Origin: Didymodactylos carnosus
Taxonomy: Eukaryota; Rotifera; Eurotatoria; Philodinida; Philodinidae
Direction of reading: 5' to 3'
Assembly: GCA_905250885.1 (NCBI GenBank)
Contig: CAJNOQ010000510.1
Coordinates: forward strand, 1 to 48,507
Length of the DNA: 48,507 bases
Shown here piece after piece: positions 35,571 to 46,700 of the stretch. A model generated the notes under the pieces. It saw only the letters and a list, made by a program, of their open reading frames with translations. It made no database searches and was not told the DNA's origin. How positions within the stretch are numbered: the first letter of the stretch is position 1; every line of letters starts with the position of its first letter. Both the position numbers and the translations under genes were made by a program.

Positions 35571-36199
35571 CTGTATTTTTGTTCGGAAAAATATTAATTT
35601 TTTGTTTTACATCAATAAAATGGTCCAATAAGAAGAAAAGCGTATTTCAACGTTATGTAGTGCTATACCATGGCAATGTACATATAAATATGACTCTCTC
35701 AATTTCAATACCTTGTTCGAGAATGTCATTGTAGATTGTTCCCGTTTCGAAAAATTTTGAAATTTTATACATACATTGAACGACCGTACGCATACATTTG
35801 TGAGTTTAAATGGTATATCAATCAATTCCTATATACTTGTCTGCCAATTTTTTACGTTTAATTTTAAATAATCGGCATTAAAATAAATACAATTCACTCT
35901 TCGGCTTGTCCACGTAGCGGTACACTTCGCTGATCAAGTTTTTGAAAAATTTTTTTCGATATCGAAAGTTTTGAACACATGATTAGATGCAGTTTTTTAT
36001 TCTAAGAACCCGTTTGAAACTCGTTTTTCAAAAAAGTTCATTTTTCATCCCAAAAACCTGGTTTTGAACTTTTCAGAAACCGGTTTAACCAAAAACATTT
36101 TTTAAAACAAATTTCTAAAAATATGCTTTTGAGTTTATTTGCTATGTACAATTTGTACATAGTTGTACAGTTCGGTGATTCGGTCTTCAGTGGCGGGCA
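35571..36199. other. Spacer between inverted repeat arms, no gene seen
   Basis: AT-rich sequence without a convincing ORF. A stretch near 36000-36110 repeats words such as AACCCGTTTGAAAC, AACCTGGTTTTGAAC and AACCGGTTTAACC, hinting at a degenerate palindromic element. Confidence 0.4.
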
Positions 36200-36459
36200 C
36201 CCATCCACTTACGAATTGTCGTCCTCACGCTTAACCAAAGAAAAGATAAATTCATTGTCATAATTTCTCTATGAGTATGACTCATATATATTCTGAACTC
36301 TGTTGAGAGAAAAGTTACAGAAAGCCAGTCTGGAGTAATGCGAGCGTAGTAAAGGTCAGTTAACGTTTCCCAGGGTTGAGCTTTTCTGTAACGAAAAAGC
36401 GGTCGTAAAACAAAAATTTATTCAGTTCAAACAAATATAGTTTAAAATATCAAAAAATA
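36200..36459. repeat. Inverted, ~99% identical copy of 35155-35414
   Basis: Read in reverse complement, this 260-base segment matches 35155-35414 with only about two or three differences seen by eye, for example within CCAAAGAAAAG. The two arms face each other across about 785 bases. The right edge directly abuts the truncated 5' end of the retrotransposon at 36461. Confidence 0.85.
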
Positions 36460-36460
36460 T

Positions 36461-39215
36461 AATATGTATTACCAAGAAGGTGAAAATTCTCATGGTGGCG
36501 TTGTAGTACTTATAAGCCAGAATATACGAGCATGTCGTATACCTTGTGATATACCTATGTATGCGTTATTGATCTATATTTTGATGAGACTATTCGACTG
36601 ATCGGAATGTATGCACCAGAAAGTTGGACTTGGGATGACCTTTCGAACCTGATTACAACTAGATGTGTATTAGTTGGGGATTTCAATATCTATCTAGAAG
36701 AGGACGTAGACAAAGCGCAACGACTATTAGCATGGGCTGACAGTCGTTTTCTGACTCCTATCACACCTTCATCTCTTAGATCAAATCGTGAAATAGACTA
36801 TGCGTTGGTGACAGGAGTTCAAGCAGCGATTCAAGCATATGAAGGGAATACAACAAGTGATTACAAACCGATCTTTTACGTTCTCGTTTGTGAAGACACA
36901 AAGAAAACGACTGTCAGCTTAACTTTTTGGGAAGTGTTCTACTTCTTTCTTTCATATACACATTCGTTTTGGGAAGTACAGTGGACCCAAAAGAGTTACA
37001 ATGAAACATATGGCTTTTTTAATCAGTTTCTAGGATTACTAGTGGCACGATGTACCCAAACTTTTCCCTCTCGAGATGGCTCGACCCGCAATTCCACCTG
37101 AACGGCTAAACTTTCTTATAGCCGTGCTCTTTGGTTCAGAGCAAAGAAAACTGGAGATATGAAGTTAAGAAACGAATCGGCACGAGTTCGTAATCTCGTA
37201 AAGCAAAGTTAAAGATGTCTCAACAGAATCAATTAGCCAAGCAGTTAGAGGCGAGACACAAATCGGGTCAAGGCTCGATGATGTTCTGGAGTAAGACTAA
37301 AAAACATTTCCAAAATTCGTCGGCTTCTATAAGAGGTTTTACTATATCGAACGGAGCAACCGAAATAGATCCAGCGAAAATGACCGAACTAGCAGTTGAA
37401 GATTACGAGAAACTCTTTGGAGAACCAGTTGTCTACATCCCTCATCCGTATGTTGATATACCCTATGATAAACAAGACGATAGTAAAAAATAGATACCAT
37501 TGGTAACATATCCGGAAGTATTACAAGTCTTGAAAAGAAGAAAGAAAAAGCGTTCATATGACATGGTCTATCTCCTTTCATCCTGGATAAAATGCCGGAC
37601 AACTACTGACATTTTATAGTGGATATGTACAATCATTGTTTTCGAACTTGTGATATCGCAGATAAATTCAAAGAGGTGCGAATGATATTATTGGCGAAAA
37701 AGGAAGCTATATGTAGGCCCAATCAGACGAGACCTATATCGTTAATTGACAGTTTTTTCAAAGTACAAGAGCGTTTATTCGTGAATCGATTCTTGGAAAT
37801 AGTCAAAAACAAAGGAATTCTTCCAGACTCTCAATCAGGTTTTATTGCTGGACGACGTTTTCAGACACGGGTCCTCTTACTCATTGAACAGATATCATCA
37901 TATGTCAGACAGTTCGCCGGTAGCAACTATTTTCGTCGATTACAAGTCGGCTTTTGATCAGTTATGGTTTTTAGGGTGTGTGGGCAAACTCAGAAAGGAA
38001 GGAATACCCGATTCATATGTTAATTGGATATATGCATGGTTGATTAATAGGCGTGCTGTTGTCGAAATCTGGCGAGCGATTTAGATGGTTCACGATAAAG
38101 AGAGGAGATCCAAGGATCTAGCTTTACCGCAACCCTTTTTATAACGTACTATGCCGACATGGAATATTTTATCCCAACAGCTATGTCCTTTCTTTTCGCC
38201 GATGACTTAGCCGCTGTTCTAGCTGGTCAGATTGGTATTAAGTTTACTCAGCAGTGTTTGAACCTCGAGAAAAGATTGCGTTCCTTTTCTGAGGATCTAC
38301 AATTCTGTGTAGTTCTTACAGTACAACCGATTAATTGCATTAAGACTCAAGCCATGTTCTCGGCGAAAACAATTAATTACCCTAACCCTATGCCAGAAAT
38401 AAAATGTGATGGTAATGAGATAGAATGGGTCAAATTGTTCAAATATCTAGGACATATACTGGTTACCAAATTAGGTTGAGGACAGCTAATAAATCCTATT
38501 TGCAAGAAAATACGTCAACAAACAGCAATGGTAAATTCCATTCGATTTTGTGGTATAACATCAATATCCCTAAGAAGAGCCCTCTCAGTGTTTGTAATGC
38601 CACATTTTAAATGGTTATTTGTCCTACATCCATTGTTCACATCCTCTCAGCGCGAGATACTGAGTCACTTTTATTACTCATCGTTAAAGAGAGTTTATCG
38701 TTGCTTATAATGGGAAGATCTTTATTTTTCTTATGATTATGATGAGAAATCACTGAAAGATCATTGTTATAATTATTGGAGGAAGTATTTCGCTGCTTTG
38801 GCGGACTCGAATGATGGAAGATTATTAGATCAATAATCAGTCACGAATATTCATCGGCAAATATGGCAAGAAGGAGAAGAACCAATCAAATGCCTGCGGC
38901 GATCAAAGCGATTTGTTGGACATAAAGATGTGCTAATTCAATGCATAGAGTGGTCATCAAACCATGGTTTTCAAGATTCTATTCCAGACTATGATCCAGA
39001 GGAGATTAGGTGTCTGGCAGAATTTCCTCTCACTTTCTAAAGTATAGTAGCATCTTCTTTTTTTATTTTACTTTTTCTCTACTCTTTGACTTTTTTGTTA
39101 CTTTAACTTTACATTATTTGAAAATATATTGTGATCTGTTGTTCCTTCAGGACTGGAAGGTTACGAACTGAACGCTTTAGGATATAGACTGGAGACAACA
39201 AAGAATAAAATGGCT
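36461..39215 (+). pseudogene. Degenerate non-LTR retrotransposon (APE endonuclease + reverse transcriptase)
   Basis: The coding sequence is broken by at least four frameshifts and several stops. The endonuclease part (36470-37100) shows HGGVVVLIS, IGMYAPES, VGDFNIYLEE and SDYKPI. Family SDH is SDY here, which would harm catalysis. A linker follows (37110-37490), then the reverse transcriptase: RPISLIDSFFK (about 37725), SGFIAGR (37837), VDYKSAFDQLW (37939), a degenerate G-PQGS region (about 38100) and FADDLA (38193). A thumb/C-terminal part runs to about 39040. The 5' end is missing (truncation inside the endonuclease), as is usual for LINE insertions. A 3' UTR ends near AAGAATAAAATGG (39200-39213). 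It is not functional. The clade was not assigned; a jockey/I-like APE element is plausible. Confidence 0.85.
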
Positions 39216-39820
39216 TATTTGATGGTCCCCCAAGCTATTTTTGACTACGTTTTTCTCATTTTTGTTCACCCCAATGCACATATATAGGAAAGATGTAGAT
39301 CTTTGAAATTCCGGGTTTTCCAGAAGATCTATCAACTGCAAAGTAGATCGAAAAATTTTTTTAAACATACCATAAGACAGAACGTTCATTTCTTTACAAA
39401 ATGAGATATTTTCCACATTTACATTGCTTAGCCAAATGGAATCGCATCAAAAATTCGAAAAGAGCGCATTAACCGCTTGGAGATGCGTGATTACACTGAT
39501 GTTGTTGTACAACAATTCTGTATTGACTCCAACTCGGTTATTTTTTAACTTAAAAACGTACAAAATACGTCATTTTGTAAGAAATGAACGTTCTGTCTTA
39601 CAGTATGTTTAAAAATTTGTTTCGATGTACAGTTGGTATACCTTTTGGAAAACCCGGAATTTCAAAGACCTATATCTCGGAAACCGGAGATAACGTATTG
39701 CGATCTCAGTGGATTCATATATTTCAAAATGTGTAGAGTCCGAAAATGTACTCTGGAGTGAACAAAAACGGGAAAAACTTAGTTAAAAATAGCTTGGGGC
39801 ACCATCAAAAATCAAATAAG
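39212..39820. mobile_element. Large fold-back element with ~200-bp degenerate inverted arms
   Basis: The left arm (about 39212-39415) and right arm (about 39570-39820) are reverse complements with indels. Matching blocks are CCCCAAGCTATTTTT-ACTA, TTTGAAATTCCGGGTTTTCC and AAGACAGAACGTTCATTTCT. No transposase is encoded. It sits at the retrotransposon 3' end, so one may have inserted in or beside the other. Confidence 0.75.
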
Positions 39821-39839
39821 TGCCGTAATGTTTATGAAA

Positions 39840-39945
39840 GATGCTAGGGGGAAAAGGCGACTCGTGAAGCTTTCCGGAGCTTGAGATGCTTGGCATCGGA
39901 TGCTCTCCGATGCTAAGAAAGAAAAAGTCGCCTTTTCCCCCTTGG
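39840..39945. repeat. Nested hairpin with AGGGGGAAAAGGCGACT arms
   Basis: AGGGGGAAAAGGCGACT (39846-39862) is perfectly complementary to AGTCGCCTTTTCCCCCT (39926-39942). Inside it a second stem pairs GCATCGGA with TCCGATGC. It is notably GC-rich for this genome and may be a tiny element or the terminal part of one. Confidence 0.7.
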
Positions 39946-40180
39946 AAAGGTGGCTCTCAGCAGACTTACAAGAGCGATGTGAACAATTAAAAACTATATT
40001 TCTAAATAGAACCCAGTACGAGGAATGTGATACATATATTACTTTTGAGTTTAGAGTTCGAGTTGATCGTGAAAAATGCATTTTAATATCGCGGATTTTC
40101 ATGATTTTCACCGAACAATTTTAGAACAATTGCAGTAGAGCAATGAAGCATTTCGAAGGTTTTTAAATGAGTCTTTTTAT
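39946..40180. other. Repeat-block sequence with an unrecognised open frame
   Basis: A + strand open frame (39900-40124) crosses the hairpin arm and shows no family resemblance. It is probably part of a decayed element. Confidence 0.35.
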
Positions 40181-40225
40181 TCTTTGTTGTCTCTAGTCTA
40201 TATCCTAAAGCGTTCAGGTTGTCAC
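40180..40225 (-). repeat. Inverted fragment matching the retrotransposon 3' UTR
   Basis: In reverse complement this segment matches 39163-39210 (CTGAACGCTTTAGGATATAGACT and AGACAACAAAGAATAAAA) with about one change. It is either a second copy of the retrotransposon tail in opposite orientation or the outer arm of a composite inverted structure spanning 39163-40225. Confidence 0.75.
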
Positions 40226-40443
40226 TTTTGTCATTTCTGAGATAATTAGGTATGAGTGGCGTCTTGGAACCTATAAATTCCCAAATGTCGAACCTCTGCA
40301 GAACCCCATACCGATGTTTTAAAATTTTTTAAATGGCGCATTCTTACTCAGACTTAATTGCTCTTTCAAATGAGATATGTCGCGATTTTTGCGGCAAACC
40401 TTCATGCAAAGTGTGGGACAGCACCGAAAGAATTACCCCCCAT

Positions 40444-40620
40444 TAGTTTAGGAAAAATTTGAAAACAATATTATTTTCCCATGGAAGTTTTTTTTCGCCA
40501 TTTTGTTTGAAAATTTTTTCTAAACTTTTGACAGTTCTCCTTGCCAAAAATAAAAAATCTACTGGGTTATCGAGTGTGCTGAATACGAAAAAGCACTTTT
40601 TCGCGACTCTAAATAAACTT
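40444..40620. mobile_element. Partial copy of a fold-back element family
   Basis: This segment is about 90% identical by eye to 43042-43215 in direct orientation, sharing AAAACAATATTATTTTC, CTAAACTTTTGACAGTTCTC and TATCGAGTGTGCTGAATACG. The left inverted arm present at 42932-43045 is missing here, so this copy is truncated. The reading frame at 40459-40644 is an element artefact. Confidence 0.85.
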
Positions 40621-40771
40621 CAGTTTTTTCTTTACGTTGGTTGATAGGAGTGTCGATTACATGTGTCACGGATAAAAATAGAAGAAACAGTTTTCGCTTC
40701 AGTGACTTTAGATGATTACCTACGTGGTCAGCATGTATATTTTGTTTCTTTCTACTATCGACCAGTTATAG

Positions 40772-41437
40772 ATGCGACTTTTTCGTAGACGTCAAAAACA
40801 CAAACATGTTGAACATGATGAACATGTTGAACAACCAATAGTATACAAACTGCCTAATAGTTTTTTCGATGCTGTAAATGTTGCTCGAGATAAAAACGGT
40901 GATGAACGACTTCCTCTGTTTGGATCATCATCTTCATCGAAAGGAAATCAATGGCAGGAAAAGACTGATTTTCAACATCATTCGCCACGAGTTGGGTCAC
41001 CAGCAAATTTGTTGAAAACTCGTACTCGCTCAGCGTCTCGTCATCGTGACAAAATGCAGCAATCGCCAAATGATTTTCATAAAATATTAGACTCACCACG
41101 ACACTTTCGTACAGGAGAAAACATCAACGGAGAGCAATTACAAAAAATTCCATTTCGTCGCCATAGAGCAGGACCACGGCATGCATTCTTACATCATGAT
41201 TCGGCATCTGCATTAGGAGAAGATCCTATGTTTTCATATGGAAATAATATGCCTTTTTTTCCATTTTCACCACCAATTTCTGCTCAACTGATGCAGCGAC
41301 AGGGAATGTTTAACCCTATTATGAATTTTCATTATGACTCTTCAAGGATGATGAATCAATTTCAACACAATCCAATGACGTTCAACCAATTTCAGCAAAA
41401 TCCATTAATTATGCAAGGCTTTCGATTTGGTTATTAA
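40772..41437 (+). CDS. Hypothetical protein, 221 aa, basic and low-complexity
   Basis: An intact 221-codon ORF starts at an ATG immediately after TTATAG, which is both an in-frame stop and a possible splice acceptor; a spliced or trans-spliced leader upstream is therefore possible. I do not recognise a family. The N-terminus is basic and His-rich (RRRQKHKHVEHDEHVE), the centre is Ser/Arg-rich (SSSSSK, RTRSASRHRDK) and the C-terminal 70 residues are rich in Met, Phe, Gln and Asn, with a ten-residue tandem motif (NQFQ-NP repeated twice). No signal peptide or membrane helix is evident, and most of it is probably disordered. Codon use resembles host genes rather than the nearby elements. It lies inside a repeat block, which leaves open an origin in a mobile element, but long intact openness with non-random composition supports a real gene. 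No canonical AATAAA was found nearby. Confidence 0.55.
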   Translation: MRLFRRRQKHKHVEHDEHVEQPIVYKLPNSFFDAVNVARDKNGDERLPLFGSSSSSKGNQWQEKTDFQHHSPRVGSPANLLKTRTRSASRHRDKMQQSPNDFHKILDSPRHFRTGENINGEQLQKIPFRRHRAGPRHAFLHHDSASALGEDPMFSYGNNMPFFPFSPPISAQLMQRQGMFNPIMNFHYDSSRMMNQFQHNPMTFNQFQQNPLIMQGFRFGY

Positions 41438-42286
41438 TTCTGGCTTTATTTCAATCAGGAGTGTACTTTTGTATATTCAGAAAACGCTCGTGTCGAGCAC
41501 CTGTTAACATTTTTTCTATTCCAAGTCCGTTTTATTTTGTAAAAAAACAGAAAAATAGCTAATTTTGTATAAATACCTTCCTATTAATGAATAGGTTCAT
41601 ATATATATCATTTCATTTAAACAAGCAGAGGAATTTCGTGAGAATTTTAATATTTTGCTAATTTTCTGAATTTTTTGTTAGCATTTCGGTACGTCAGTAC
41701 TTTGTTCAAGTGAGGGTTGAGACTGTTCTCTAGTGAATGTACTTGCATGCAAGTACATAAAACGTTACTCATATAAACGTGACTGTATAAGGAGTGTAAT
41801 CATTCGTGTTATTTCCATTTGCTCAACTATTATCAGATAAACTCGACCAAATCTGACCAGTACTCGCCAAAATGAAGGTTTACTATAAACCTAAAAAATT
41901 ATAGAGAATTTCAACCATTTCTACACTCTTTAGGTTTCGTATGATATCTGAGACCCACCATTCGACTACAAGAGTCACTAAGTGCTTGGAAAGATAAATG
42001 GTTTCGTAAGGGCACTTTGAAAAAAATAAAAATTCGTATGAAAAAATTTTTATGCTAAATCTTTTGGATGTTTTAGTAAAAGTAATCCGGAATCTTTTCG
42101 GGAAGAAGTTATTCTTCGGGTTTCGTACGCTACCTCTATTCGTCAACAGCCTGCAAGCCCGTATTTCATAAAAGGTTTATTGCAAAAACACGAAAAACTA
42201 AAGGTTTGATAGTAATCCTGTTTTTAGGGAGTACAAACCTTGAGCTATAGATATTAGTCGCCAATCTGGTGCCGAGCACACATCAT
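41438..42286. other. Intergenic sequence, no gene seen
   Basis: No protein-like ORF is present; the minus-strand frame 41883-42146 has no recognisable motifs. It includes a perfect 18-base palindrome, GTACTTGCATGCAAGTAC, at 41739-41756, related to the array at 42287-42490. Confidence 0.5.
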
Positions 42287-42490
42287 GCTTGCAAGCACTT
42301 GATGCTGTTTAAAAAAAATCAAGTACTTGTCCAAGTACAGGAAACACTTCACAAGTATTTATTTACTTGCATATTTTCGCAAGTACTTGCACAAGTACTT
42401 ATCAAGTAGTATTTTTGCTGTAATGTATGTCAAGTACTTGTCAAGTACCCGCAGAAATTTGCAAGTAAGCAAGTATCCGCTCGCAAGTAT
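42287..42490. repeat. CAAGTACTTG palindrome array
   Basis: The 10-base palindrome CAAGTACTTG occurs intact at 42320-42329, 42380-42389 and 42431-42440. Partial units (GCAAGTA, CAAGTACTTA, CAAGTAC) lie between and after them. Together with 41739-41756 it forms a diffuse array of one self-complementary word. It may be a degraded fold-back element or satellite. The CAAGTA core resembles NK2-type homeodomain sites, but that is not evidence of function. Confidence 0.65.
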
Positions 42491-42931
42491 ATTCATTAGG
42501 GTTCTTCGCTGATCCTTTCTGTATAGCTCTATCCAAGAAAATTTTCAAAAATTAGTATTACTCTATGTGCATTGACAAAACAAAAGGATGGATGGGAACT
42601 GTAGAAGAATCCTGCAAAATTTTTTTATTTTTTCTGGAATCTTAAAGTTTACAAAATTCTCTCCTTGTCGCAAAAAAAATTTTCCGAAAATCTCACATGA
42701 TTTCTCTTCATTTTAGGGATTTCCGCGGGGATTCATATGGGAGTTTCAACTCGAGCAACGAAGAAACAGGGGATCTATTCAATAAAAATAATATGGTCCA
42801 AGTCATCTTATATCAGTTATAACCTAGAATAGAGGTGGTTAGTTGAGAGCGTCAACGTTCATTTCTATAAACGATGTTGATGGTGTTGATACTAGCAAAT
42901 TAGCAACTAAGTATTCATAAACTCAACATAC
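42491..42931. other. Intergenic sequence, no feature recognised
   Basis: No ORF, RNA or repeat could be supported in this 440-base stretch between the palindrome array and the fold-back element. Confidence 0.4.
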
Positions 42932-43226
42932 CATCAATAGAAAAATAAACTTCATTCAGAGTCGTGAAAAAGTGCTTTTTCATATTCAGCACACTCGATA
43001 ACTCAGTAGATTTTCTATTTCTGGCAAGAAGTACTGTCAAAAGTTTAGGAAAATTTTGAAAACAATATTATTTTCGCATGGAAATTTTTTTTCGCCATTT
43101 TATTTGAAAATTTTTCCTAAACTTTTGACAGTTCTCCTTGCCAAAAATAGAAAATCTAGTGCGTTATCGAGTGTGCTGAATACGAAAAAGCACTTTTTCG
43201 CGACTATAGATAAACTTTCTATCAAT
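42932..43226. mobile_element. Complete fold-back (MITE-like) element
   Basis: The left arm (about 42932-43045) and right arm (about 43105-43226) are reverse complements: GTCGTGAAAAAGTGC with GCACTTTTTCGCGAC, and ACTGTCAAAAGTTTAGGAAA with its complement. A short AT-rich centre separates them. The partial copy at 40444-40620 shows it belongs to a repeated family. No transposase is encoded. Confidence 0.85.
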
Positions 43227-43783
43227 ATAACTGAGAGTTTTCTTTTTAAGTTATTTTTAATCACAGTTTTAGGTGTTGAGAGTACTGTTAACCAAATGCA
43301 AAGCTCAGAAAGAAGAGCTAAATTCGCATAGGTCTTCTCTAAAGAAGGATTTTTAAAAGAGGTCGTTAATGTTCAATGGTACTGATGGCATTTTGTTTGG
43401 TCATGTCGAGAAATCAACGCTGACTTAAACTGACTCTATTATTTTACAATCAGTTGAGAGATTCCTTGTCGCAGTTATTTTTTAAAAGAAGAGGTTCTCG
43501 TCATCAACATTTTCGAATAGTTATTGGTTTAAAATCCTTCTTCTACTGACGAGTAAATGAGCGTCCCCATACTGCTGCTGATTTTTTTATTCTATTAGCT
43601 TGAAAATTCCTTTAATTCATCAGTCTGTCGTAACTTTAAAGATGTAATTTGAAACGTTCAAATGCGGAAGAGAAGACAGTATGACTGTGAAGAAGTTTCG
43701 AAATTTCGAGTGCTTTTTTTCCACTTCGTGAAAATCCTCTCTTCCCTCTTGTCTGAATATTAATATTTAAATAGCCGAGTAGC
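43227..43783. other. Upstream region of the myotubularin gene
   Basis: No gene is seen. An in-frame stop (43772-43774) precedes the myotubularin ATG. The minus-strand frame 43636-43818 has no family features. Confidence 0.5.
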
Positions 43784-46700
43784 ATGACTTCAAATAATAA
43801 GCGCGATTTAACTAACACAAAAATTCGCCGTTCGAATAGTCACGATTCAATTGTCGATACCTTACATCCTACTTCAAGAATTTTACATTCAAAATCGTCG
43901 AACAAAGCCACTAGTGGAAGTTTTGAAATCAAAGATGATTCGTCTATATCATCGTCAAACGAGAACATATCAATGTCAAATGTAGCACATTCTGCTTTAC
44001 AACATTCACAAGGAGCAATGTCGGTATGCTCACTTATGTTTGTTTTTGTTGTTGCAGTTTGAAGAGCTATCGAAAGAGCACTTTTAACTCCAGATGCTTG
44101 CCACTTTACTCATGGCAACAAAACCATTGTATGTTTATTTAAAAGTAACTGAGAAATTTTTTTTGGTATTGCAATCATTTATATGCAATAAATTTTCATA
44201 TTAGTTTCAAGGGCCTACTTCCATTCTATCCAATTGCTTGTGTTATGTTGCGCTTTTCTTTCTTTGTCTTTATTTTCCATGAGAGTGTACAGAAGTCTTC
44301 TTTGTATTCAGAATCAGTCAGGAAAAATATATCGACATTCACAACCTGAACCACACGCGATTAAGCATACATATGAATTACGGTTACCTATCAAACTTCT
44401 GAAAGGTGAAGAAGAAATAAAGTTACGCGAAGGTAATTTGGAAAGGTGGATCTATTGTTTCTTTTACTGTGTGTTATTTTTATTAGACGTTTCGTATAGA
44501 ATAAATAGTCGAACAACTTATCGTGGTGAACTGGTTTTAACAAAATTTCGACTAATATTTGCGACAAAAGTATCCGATAAAATACAGGTATGTAGGACAT
44601 AACAGAGTTCATTAGATCTTATTTATCCTTTTTGTTTAGGTGTTAGTCGATGTACCACTTGGAATGATTAGTCAGATAGAAAGGATTGGTGGACAAGTAC
44701 GAAGTAATATTGATGATGTGTCTTATGGAATTGAAATTAATTGCAAAGTATAAAATTTTTATAATTCTAATATGTATTTATTCAGTTTGTGTTTTTTTTC
44801 AGGACTTTCGATGCTATTTTTTTGATAATACGAAAGGACAAAATCAACGACGAAATTTACTTGATCAATTAACACGTCTAATATTTCCAATATCAACCAA
44901 TAAAATAGACCTAACAAGTCCTATTCAATTTTTTAGTGTAAGATTATTCTCCGTCTACTCTTACCGTTCAGTTATCTAACTTTTTTTTGTTGTTTACAGT
45001 TATTTTTTGCGTCAGATTATAAGAAGAAAATGTGTCCAAATGTTATTGATGAAGGATGGATCTTGTATAATAAAATGAAAGATTACACAAGAATGGTAAG
45101 CGTTTTTATTTCTCTACGAGTATAGAAAAACAAATCATGCCAAGAGAAGTTGCTGCTTAGCCAATTTTCATCTGAGACCTTTTTTAATGCTGTTTTACTT
45201 TTTGGTTTAGAATGAACCAATTGAGAAACTTATTCAGTAAGAAAAGCCTTTTCTGACTAACCATGTGATCAATAATTTGTTTCTCTGATCGTACGAGTGC
45301 AATTCTTCTTCTTTAAAAGGGTGATGTTTTTCTAACAACTAAGAAGTAATCGACTTTGACGTTCGATTAAGATATAAAGTTTTTGTGGTTAGCCGTGCTA
45401 TTTAGGTAAGATAAATGTAAGAAATACAAATTTTACTCACTCCGAATTTAGCCTAGCCTTCTTGAATATGCATTTGTTACGTGAGTTATCATTGAAATTT
45501 ATACAAAGATTTATCTGAACTTCAAGCATAATTTATTAAGCGACTTATTTTTATTTAAATAATTCACATTTTTCTTACTAATCACACCTAACTACACGGG
45601 TTTGTTTGCCAGTTTCTTCTAGTTAAAGGTTTGTGCAAAAGTATGTTAAGTTTTCCTTTATTTACTAATATAAAAAACAAAAAATACAATTTTAGCAATT
45701 AATTCTGTCTGTTAATCATTTTATATCTTTCTTTGTACAAGGATCAATTGCTAAAGAGTAGCATCATAAATATTCCATGATATTGTAAAATGTCATCCTG
45801 TCCTAAGACGGATAATATGGGTTGTTTCATCATTAAACTGGTACCACCTTACCATTCATATGCATGAATGGATAGCGACAGACCCATTCATATTGTTGAT
45901 TGAGTCGATGTTCCTTATGATGTATGCATTTTATTGTTGTTTTTGTCTAAAACGAACGTGTCTCACTTAAGAGACAACAAGTGACTTGTTTCAAGTACTG
46001 TTAAACATATAATTGAAAAAGGACAAATTTCACATTGAGTAGTCTTTTCAAGTAGCGAACACCACGAATACTGTAGAGAAGCTCAACAGCTCTGAAACTT
46101 CAAGTGTGCGCGTCAAAAAGCGAAATTTCTTCAATCTATGGATTCATGACATACTTTAGACTATCCATCTATAAAAAATTTCCGGATTTTATTTGATTTA
46201 AATAGGGTATTCAGCAAAATTGTGACCCACATTGGACAATCAATGCTGATATTAATAAAGGCTATGCATTATGTGACACGTACCCTGATATACTAGTTCT
46301 TCCGTCCAATTTTGATACATCTCGATTGTCACGTGTGTCGGAATTTCGTAGTCGAGCACGAATACCGGTAGTTATTGATTAATTCTATTTTTATCTTGTT
46401 GCTTATTACTAGTTGTATGTTTGTTTTCCTCTGCTTGAAGGTGCTTAGTTGGTATAGTCGAGAAACATACGCAACAATAACACGTTCTAGTCAACCATTA
46501 ACTGGTTTGTCGAATAAAACATGTGAAGATGATATTGATTTATTACGTAAAGTAGCCGATGCCAATGTAAATCAAGGACCAAAATTATTAATATTAGATG
46601 CTCGTCCAAAAATGCATGCTATGGCAAATATGGCCAATGGTGGTGGTTATGAAGATTATCCAAATTGTGAATTAGAATTTCATAATATTCAGAGTATCCA

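Noticed and set aside
39177..39416. 79-codon minus-strand frame in the fold-back element
   Set aside because: It spans the retrotransposon tail and the left inverted arm, so it has no consistent coding origin.
40459..40644. Similar ORFs at 40459-40644 and 43056-43331, considered as a duplicated gene
   Set aside because: Their similarity comes from the shared fold-back element sequence, including its inverted arms, not from a protein under selection.
41883..42146. 87-codon minus-strand frame between the unknown ORF and the palindrome array
   Set aside because: No motif, no neighbouring exon and no conserved look; the region seems repeat-derived.
44058..44093. Possible extra myotubularin exon after TTGCAG at 44058
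   Set aside because: It would continue the frame as FEELSKEHF and then stop, ending the protein before the GRAM domain; exon 2 at 44312 fits better.
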